Part shown: positions 56,604 through 64,000 of the stretch, in pieces
Layout: each line of letters opens with the position of its first letter
Numbering within the stretch: position 1 is the first letter of the stretch
Source: Musa acuminata AAA Group
Taxonomy: Eukaryota > Streptophyta > Magnoliopsida > Zingiberales > Musaceae
Length of the DNA stretch: 64,000 bases
Assembly: GCF_036884655.1 (NCBI RefSeq)
Contig: NC_088355.1
Span: 17,058,501 to 17,122,500, forward strand
Direction of reading: 5' to 3'
Translations under genes and position numbers: made by a program
Notes under the pieces: generated by a model
Told to the model about the DNA's origin: nothing
The model's input: only the letters and a program-made list of their open reading frames with translations
The model's database searches: none

Positions 56604-59600
56604 CTAAAGCCAATCACCTATGTGTTTGATCCCCATCAGACTCCTATGACGCTCAAAAATAATTTGAGACAACGGCTTTGTTAGTGGATCTGCAATGTTA
56701 TCTTCGGATGGAACTCTTTCCACTACTACATCTCCTCGGATTACGATCTCTCTGATGAGGTGGAACCTCCTTAGAACATGCTTAGATTTCTGATGAGACC
56801 TAGGTTCCTTCGCTTGAGCAATCGCCCAATTGTTGTCACAATATAAGGAGATCGACTCCTCGCTACCCGGCACGACTCCCAAATCTGTGATGAACTTCTT
56901 CACCCAGACTCCCTCCTTTGCTACATCTGATACAGCAATGTACTCCGCCTTTGTGGTCAAGTCAGCAGTAGTATCTTGCTTGGAACTCTTCCAGCACACT
57001 GCTCCTCCATTCAAGGTGTACACATACCCTGAATTCGACTTGCTATCATCGACATCAGACTGAAAACTTGAGTCTGTGTAGCCTTTAACCTTAAGGCTAC
57101 TATCTCCATATACTAGTAAAAGATCCTTAGTCCTTCTCAAGTACTTAAGGATACACTTTACTACTTTCCAGTGCTCCAAGCTTGGATCCGCCTAATACCT
57201 GCTCGTGACACTCAGAGCATGCGCTATATTAGGCCTAGTATATAGCATGGCATGCATGATAGACCCTATTACTGAGGCATAAGGTATCATATCCATGTTC
57301 GCCCTTTCTTCTGGAGTCTTTGGGGATATACTCGTAGAAAGCGATATTCCATGTTTCATCGGTATGAGACCTCTCTTGGAATTTTCCATGCCAAACCTTT
57401 TGACAATAGTTTTTATGTACCTGGACTGGGACAAGACAAGCATCCTCTTGATCTATCTCTATAGATTCTAATTCCTAAGATATAGGATGCTTCCCCTAAG
57501 TCCTTCATGGAGAAGTGTCTAGATAACCAAGCCTTTACTGTGGATATCATTCCTACGTCATTCCCAATGATTAGGATGTCATCCACATATAACACCAAAA
57601 AGGTGATAGCGCTCCCACTTACCTTCCTGTACACACAAGACTCATCTTCGTTCTTAACGAAGTCATAAGATCTGATTACCTCATTAAATCTTATGTTCCA
57701 ACTTCGGGAAGCTTGCTTTAGTCTATAAATGGATATAAGCAACCTACACACCTTATCTGGGTAGTTCTTGGACACGAATCCCTCTTGCATCATATACACC
57801 TCCTCCTCGAGGTTCCCATTGAGGAATGCGGTTTTCACATCCATCTGCCAGATCTCATAATCATAGTGTGCTGCAATAGCCAATAGAATTCTGATGGATT
57901 TTAGCATTACTACGGGTGAGAAGGTTTTGTCGTAGTCAACACCTTGCCTTTGACGATACCCCTTAGCCACTAGCCTTGCTTTATAGGTCTCTACCTTTCC
58001 ATCAACTCTGATTTTTTTCTTAAAGATCCACTTGCAACCGATGGGTACAATACCTTCGGGTGCATCAACTAGGTTCTAAACCTTGTTGGAGTACATAGAA
58101 TCAATCTCAGAATTCATGGCTTCTTGCCACTTCTCGGAGTCTATACTTATAATAGCCTCCTCGTAGGTTTGAGGATCAATATCCTCAATATCCTCTCCTC
58201 TAATATGTCCCACATATTTCTCAGGAGGATGAGATACTTTATTAGACCTACGTAAAGTTGAAATTTGTGTATGAGGTACCTGAACAGACTCGGGCTGTAG
58301 AGTGGTGCTTGAGTTTGGTTCTCCAACCTCGCTCAACTCTATCATGCTCCCACTATCTCCGTGAATGTGTTCCTTCTCAAGGAACACTGCTCTCTTGGCT
58401 ACAAAGACCTTTTGGTCCTTGAGATGATAGAAATAATACCCACAAGTTTCCTTGGGGTATCCCACAAATTTACATCGCTCTGTCCTTGATTCTAACTTAT
58501 CGGGGTTATGTCTTTTAACGTGGGTAGGGCAGCCCCAAATCTTAACAACCTTAAGATCAGGCTTCTTCCCTTTCCATATCTCATATGGTGTAGACACTAC
58601 CAACTTAGTTGGAACTCTATTCAGAAGATAAGTTGCGGTTCCAGGGCATATCCCTAGAATGAGATGGGTAGGTCAGCGAAACTTATCATGGATCGTACCA
58701 TGTCTAATAGCGTACGATTTCTCTTTTCAGAGACACCATTGAGCTGAGGTGTATAAGGAGGTATCCATTGAGATAATATCCCATGGTCCTTGAGGAACTG
58801 AGTAAACTATGTACTTAAGTACTCACCTCCTCGATCTGATCGAAGAGTTTTGATACCCTTTCCAGTCTGATTCTCCACCTTATTCTTATAATCTCTGATT
58901 TTCTCAAAGGCCTCTGACTTGTACTTCATTAAGTACACATATCCATACCTTGAGAAATCATCAGTAAAGGTAATGAAGTAAGAGTAACCACCAATGACAT
59001 GAGTTGACATGGGTCCACATACATCACTATGTATGAGTTCCAACAACTCAGTGGCTCTCTCTCCAATTCTACTAAATAGAGAGTTGGTCAGTTTTCCACG
59101 AAGGCATGGCTCGCAAGTTGCATATGACACATAGTCGAATGGATCTAGATATCCATCATTTAGCAACTTTTGAATCCTTCTTTCATGGATGTGACCTAGC
59201 CTACAATGCCATAGGTATGCACTGTTCATCTTATCTCGTTTCCTCTTGGACACATTTACATTCATGATATGTGGAGTAGTGTCTAACATAAATAAACTAT
59301 TATGCAATGTTCCTTTCGTGATGATCTAACCATCTAATAATATCGAACAATCATTATTCTTAAAAACTAATTTATATCCACTAACTGTCAAACATGAAAT
59401 AGAGATAATGTTTTTGATAATAGAAGGAACAAAATAACATGCATCTAATGCAATAAAAGCTCCACTATGCAGATGTAGGGCGACCTCGCTAACAGCTACT
59501 ACAGCAACTTTTGCTCCATTAACCATCTTAAGGTTCATCTCGCCTCTCTCTAGTCTCCTAGGCCTTGCCAAAACCTGCAACGAATTGCATATATGATAAG

Positions 59601-60489
59601 CACTACCGGTATCCAATACCCATATATTATCATAAGAGTCTGACAAATGGAGACTGATCATGAATGTACTTGAAGCTTCATCAAGCTTTTGATTCGCCCT
59701 TTCTACAAGGTACTCTTTGCAGTTCCTCTTCCAGTGCCCATCTTTGCCATAGTGGAAGCACTGGCCTTTGTCCTTTGCTGGGTCTTTCTTAGCAACCTTT
59801 GCTTTACCTGGTCTGCCCTTGCCCTTTCCCTTCTTAAGGAACCTTTCTTCTTTCCTTTTCTTTCTGGTCTCACTAGTATAGAGAACTGGCTTCTCTTTCT
59901 TAATAGTACTCTCTACCTCCCTCAACATATTGAGGAGCTTTAGGAGAGTCACCTCAAGCTTGTTCATATTAAAATTCTTTATGAACTGTGAAAAGGAATC
60001 TGGTAGGGACTGAAGCACAATGTCGACACATAAGTTATCCTCTAGGACCACTCCTAGACCTATGAGTTTCTCTATCCACTTAATCATCTTTAGGACATGG
60101 TTCTGAACCAGTGTCCCCTCAGTCATCCTAGCGCGGAAGAGGCTCTTGAATATCTCATATCGCTGAGTCCTTCCCTGTTCCTCAAATAATTTATGGATAT
60201 GTAGGAGAATAGATCTGGCATCCATCTTTTCATGTTGTCTCTGTAACTCAGGAGTCATAGAGCCCAACATATAGCACTGAGCAAGAGTGGAGTCATCAAT
60301 GTACTTCACGTAGCGAGCGATCTCATCCTCGCTTGCCCCTTCTTCGGGCGTAGGCATCACTGTATCAAGAACGTACATGATTTTCTTCGTTGTGAGAACA
60401 ATTCTCAAGTTACGGAGCCAATCCGTATAATTTGGACCAGTGAGGCGGTTGACATCAAGTATGCCACATAACGGATTTGAAAGCGACAT
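56604..60489 (-). pseudogene. Angela-2 gag-pol, multiply interrupted
   Basis: Starts [20 protein letters not shown] at 60489. Gag includes a knuckle [14 protein letters not shown] (about 59735-59775), where the third position of the usual CxxC start is altered to tyrosine-containing HYG. Protease has [13 protein letters not shown] stop at 59326 precedes the integrase finger (HCRLGHIHERRIQKL ... CEPCLRGK) and core (SDVCGPMSTHVIGGYSYFIT, LRSDRGGEYLST-stop). A frameshifted stretch follows at 58600-58800. Reverse transcriptase (57413-58075) contains GYRQRQGVDYDKTFSPV and YVDDILIIGND. After another frameshift near 57440 RNase H follows (GYTDSSFQSDVDDSKSNSG, ISLYCDNNWAIAQAKEP), ending IKHIGDWL-stop at 56604. 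At least six lesions make it inactive. One, TAG for W in NLVDAPEG near 58076, is shared with Angela-1. Confidence 0.88.
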
Positions 60490-62349
60490 TTTCTGAAAAT
60501 AAAGATGCAGTAGAAATGAATAACATGCATATTTTGTAAGAAATAAACTATCAAGATATGAACTTCTATCTTAATATGCTCCCACTATTTTACTAACGAG
60601 TCACGCGACACCCTCAGCACGTGAAACGAAAATCTCCGGCAGACTTCTAGTGGGGATCAGGATCCAATCAACGTCTTAGTGTAACCTCGAGGGACTCAAC
60701 CAATCACACTAAGCCTAAAAGGTATGCAACTATTACTTATCACAACTCCTTATGATTGCCATCCTGTTCGGCCTCCGAATCACCATGGTCTCGAGGGACT
60801 CGACTAACTATGATGCTTGGTTAAGTCAACACCTTCGTTACAAGATGAGTCTGATTTGATGATATACCCTCGAGGGACTCGACCAAGCATACCATGTCCT
60901 CAGGTCACCGGTGACATCTCTATGTCGTAAGCAAGATAGTGAATCGCGATATAGGTGAGTCTCGAGGGACTCGACCAACTCAACCTACACTGGGAATTGG
61001 TTCCTACTTATAACGATAGAAGGTCATGTGGGTCAATCTAATTGCCTCACGTTTACCGACTTAATATTATCGAGAGAGATGTTTCTATGATTTGGTCTCC
61101 TAATATGACATGCCACACATATACATATTTAATATATATCTACATCGCATGCAAATATATATACATATCTAGTATGTGTATAAGCAATCACACCAGATGA
61201 TCATGGACCACAACCTAATGTGATTAGGCCCGAGCTAGTAGGCATAATCGCTCACATCAAGATCTATGTGTGCAACGGTGCATCTCCATGCCCTGTGATC
61301 GTCCATCTCATCCTCGTTTGTTCCGTCGACATCTCGATGTATCTTCGTGCATCGCGATCGTCCATCTCGTGGGTCTCGCTATCGCATCCACGCTCCCGCT
61401 GCGCCTCCTCATGTGATTACAACTTAATCATAGGCACACAGGCCCGATAATAAACGAGAAATATAATGGAGGCTCGCAGACCCCAATAATAATAATCACA
61501 AGTACACACATCACACGGTCCATGATCATCCGTCCACACATCATACATCACATGTATAAAGAATCATCATCATGTAGGACTACTAGATAATGATAAAAAT
61601 AATAATCAACTAAACTTTTTAATTAATTAGTATTTTATGAATTCAGGGACATATAGGAAATTTCTGAATTCATAGGGGTATTTTCATAATTTAGACAAAA
61701 GATAGAAACTGGAATTTCTCAAATTCACAGGGGCAAAACTATCTTTTTGCCCAAAAACCCTAAGCCCCTCTCCCTCTTCGCTGTTGCTGCTGCCACCGCC
61801 ATCGTACTGGCGGTGGCAAGTGCAACGGGCCCGGGGCGCCGCCCCTGCAGGTGGGCGCCCCCGTGGGTAGCGCTGCCCCCACGGGCGGGAGTCCCTATGG
61901 GCGGCATTACCCCCGCGGGCGGGCGCCCCTATAGGCGCCGCCCCTTCCGCGGGCAGTTCTACCCACGAGGCAATGCCCGCAAGCGGTGCTGCCTCACTAG
62001 GGGTTTTGCCCGTGGGAGCAGCGGCCACAGGCCCCGCTGCCCTGCGACGCGTCATCCCGCGTGAGCAGCAGCCGTAGGCATCGCTGCCCTGCGATACCTC
62101 TGCCCGCTGGCTGCTAGCCCCACCGGCCACAAGCCTACTGCAGGCACAGTGCTTGCGCATGTGCCGGCACTGTGCTACCTAATTGTGGTTGTCGCCCTAG
62201 GTGGCCGCAGGAATGCAGATCGAGGGGAGCAACTATTGCTGCCCTTCCTTGTTTTTACGTCAACGACTTTGACGTTGAAATTCTTCCTAAACACAACACA
62301 CGCAGTTCAAAACCAATCATTCGTACAAACAACCTGGCTCTGATACCAC
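60490..62349 (-). other. Angela-2 leader with spaced repeats and a GC-rich island
   Basis: 1.86 kb between primer site and gag, unusually long. CTCGAGGGACTCGACCAA or a close variant occurs four times (about 60686, 60791, 60868 and 60961). From about 61760 to 62170 the DNA becomes very GC-rich, with imperfect repeats around CCCGCGGGCGGGCGCCCC. Open frames there on both strands are Ala/Gly/Pro/Arg-rich and look compositional. The complement of a primer site TGGTATCAGAGC lies at 62337-62348. Confidence 0.75.
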
Positions 62350-63951
62350 TATTGGGAAATCTTGGGGGCGACATCAAATGCGTAGCGGAAGAGCAAGAAA
62401 ACAAAATCCTCGATTCCTAAAGAGATGTTCGTCGTCATGCGAATATTGGTGCGCAAAATTCGTGAAACTGAAAAAACTACGTATAGAGTAGATTGTATTA
62501 CCTAGGGAGATCGTATATCACTGTTTCCTTGTAGATCTCTAGGAGAGGGTGAAGGAGGTCAAGCATCCTCCTCTCTAGTGGTGATTCACATAGTAGGGCT
62601 GCGACAACGCTCCTTAAAACTCTAAGCCTGCTTTGAGGTGGAGAGGGGAAGGAGAATATGAGAGGCAAGCAAACGCTCTAGCCTATAAGGCTCAGAATCC
62701 CTCCTATTTATAGAGGTCCCCTATTAAACCCTAATGGATCCTCCCCTAGTGGGTATTAGATTTGCATCCAAAAACCCAAGCCTTTTAGATTAGTGGATCT
62801 CTATCCAATAATCTCTCATGGGCTCTTATTAGATCTTGTCCGTGGGATCCAATAATTCAGGGGCTTATTGGATATCCAATAAGACAAGGGCTCCGTCAGA
62901 TATCTAATATCCGAACCTCTACTCATCGCAATGCCTACCATATGTGTGTGACCCTCTAGGCCCAATATCGAGCCGACCGTGAGTCATACCTATCAGAACT
63001 CCTTCTAACTCAATGAATTATTATCTTTGTAATAATTCACTCGACTCATTGACTACGGACGTACTAGGCCACTACGTTGTAGTTCCCAAACGATACAGGG
63101 GAATCCAATCCATTGGACATATCTGTCCTCAGTTACCATGTACCTATAGTCCCTCATCCATCTAATATCCCAGAGATCGTATATCGAGCATGGTGCTGTC
63201 AGACCCATACGATTTGTACTCGAGTCTCGCTCTAATCGGATTCTCCCGGAGAACTCTTTTCTCTCAACCCGAATGACCCTGGCTAGGGATTTGACTGAGC
63301 AAGAACACATGGGATATTCCTCTCATGACGCCGAGAGTGGATGATCCTCTATCGACACTCAATAGCCCTCGTAAGGTCGACTACCACTCCCAATTACCAG
63401 CTATACTAGATCTGGGACAGCCAAACCTGTAAGTCTGGTATCAAAGAGTGGAGCACTCATACAGGACATCCTTGGTGTCTCAAGTCTAAGGACCAGATAT
63501 ACCACTAGGACTACGGAATTGCTGTCTGACAATAAAGCATCATCAACCATCCAGCATTCCGTAAGCGGATCAATCAGTGAACTCATTCTCCAATGAGCAC
63601 CTATACTATATCTCTAATGTCCCTATACGAGCAGCTATGAGACTAGCTGCATCCATCATATGGACGGGTATATAGCACACCAGTGTGTCCGGTTATCACG
63701 ATATCCCTCACTAGTAACCTATGACCGGGATTATTTAGGATATATGTTTAAAGGTGAATCGATCTCATTTTTGTGATCTCATCACGATCCGATTCCCATT
63801 GCACAAATCCAAGGACATCACAATATATATGTGCATATATGCAATAGTTATAAAGTGATATATGCCAAAATATAATAAGCAAAAAGATTCTGTATCAAGT
63901 CACACGTGCCATCACTCACGTGATTGGCTTGTTAGGCACCTATGACTAGCA
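62350..63951 (-). repeat. Angela-2 5' LTR
   Basis: 1602 bp. Inner end TATTGGGAAATC (TG altered to TA), outer end GACTAGCA. TATA box complement at 62705-62712. Followed by TTAAT. Confidence 0.9.
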
Positions 63952-63956
63952 TTAAT

Positions 63957-64000
63957 CATGTTGTCCGGCATGTCATTGGTCCCTCGACGCTTCGTTCGAT
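63957..64000 (-). repeat. SIRE-A LTR, continuation after the Angela-2 insertion
   Basis: CATGTTGTCCGGCATGTCATT and onward matches the segment that follows AAGCATGAAT in the related LTR at 12870-12915. It therefore continues the LTR that stops at 45258. Cut by the window end. Confidence 0.85.

Larger units (their letters stand above)
45259..63951 (-). mobile_element. Angela-2, Ty1/copia element carrying a nested SIRE
   Basis: The outer ends are TGTTGGGAAATC and GACTAGCA, flanked by TTAAT (45254-45258 and 63952-63956). Without the inner SIRE and its extra target copy the element is about 8.9 kb. Order on the minus strand: 5' LTR 62350-63951, primer site (complement of 62337-62348), long leader, gag-pol pseudogene 60489-56604, purine-rich GGTCAAGTGAGAGAT, 3' LTR 56589-45259 (interrupted). 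LTR size of about 1.6 kb and gag type fit the Angela/BARE group. Confidence 0.9.

Noticed and set aside
61684..62160. Open frames of 158 and 105 codons in the GC-rich island
   Set aside because: Low-complexity Ala/Gly/Pro/Arg composition on both strands at once, as expected from GC-rich repeats in a leader.

Overview
This window is nuclear DNA from a flowering plant, and almost all of it is nested LTR retrotransposon sequence. The families are plant-specific (Ty1/copia SIRE- and Angela-type, Ty3/gypsy Tat-type and chromovirus-type). The one intact host gene has a GC-rich first exon and a short GT-AG intron, which fits a monocot. A Zingiberales/banana-like genome is my best guess from the SIRE/Angela richness, but the sequence does not prove it. 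There are no bacterial features, rRNA genes or convincing tRNA genes.

Layout. 1-5940: a decayed CC-NBS-LRR (NLR) leucine-rich-repeat exon, cut in two by a non-autonomous Tat-type gypsy element (811-5806, minus). That element keeps a broken gag and two tandem arrays (59-bp and 93-bp units) but no pol. 6064-7540: LTR, primer-binding site and gag start of a second gypsy element. 7541-19243: an Angela-type copia element (Angela-1, plus), invaded in its primer site by a SIRE fragment (9154-11255) and in pol by a complete two-LTR, gag-only SIRE derivative (11603-18358). 19244-28439: rearranged SIRE pieces in both orientations, including an inverted gag junction and a 151-bp tandem duplication over a SIRE/Angela chimera. 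28440-30800: RNase H, integrase, chromodomain and 3' LTR of a gypsy chromovirus. 30801-33737: AT-rich unassigned DNA with a 16-G run and a diverged ~325-bp tandem repeat. 33738-39371: a second gag-only SIRE derivative (plus). 39372-41434: unassigned DNA and then the only apparently functional host gene, a two-exon F-box/LRR-type gene (40529-41434). 41537-43020: remnant of a LINE ORF1-like (DUF4283-type) sequence. 43026-64000: SIRE and gypsy LTR pieces, then a SIRE LTR (SIRE-A) holding an Angela element (Angela-2, 45259-63951), which itself holds a nearly intact SIRE (SIRE-B, 46318-56064).

The nesting is supported by matching target-site duplications: AAAC (Tat element), GCAAG/GTAAG (gag-only SIRE), TTAAT (Angela-2) and GGGAC (SIRE-B). 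SIRE-B is therefore the youngest layer on the right. Its coding region has only two visible lesions: one extra base in a T run in gag, and one TAG between gag and protease.

The most unusual structures are inside the SIRE LTRs. Every sufficiently complete copy carries a GC-rich array of short dyad-symmetric elements (GGCGGTNNCACCGCC type) just upstream of its TATA box. SIRE-B also has a 17-bp array downstream of the TATA box. A gag-only SIRE lineage lacking zinc knuckle, protease, integrase and reverse transcriptase is present twice with the same gag end point, so it looks like a real non-autonomous family rather than two random deletions.
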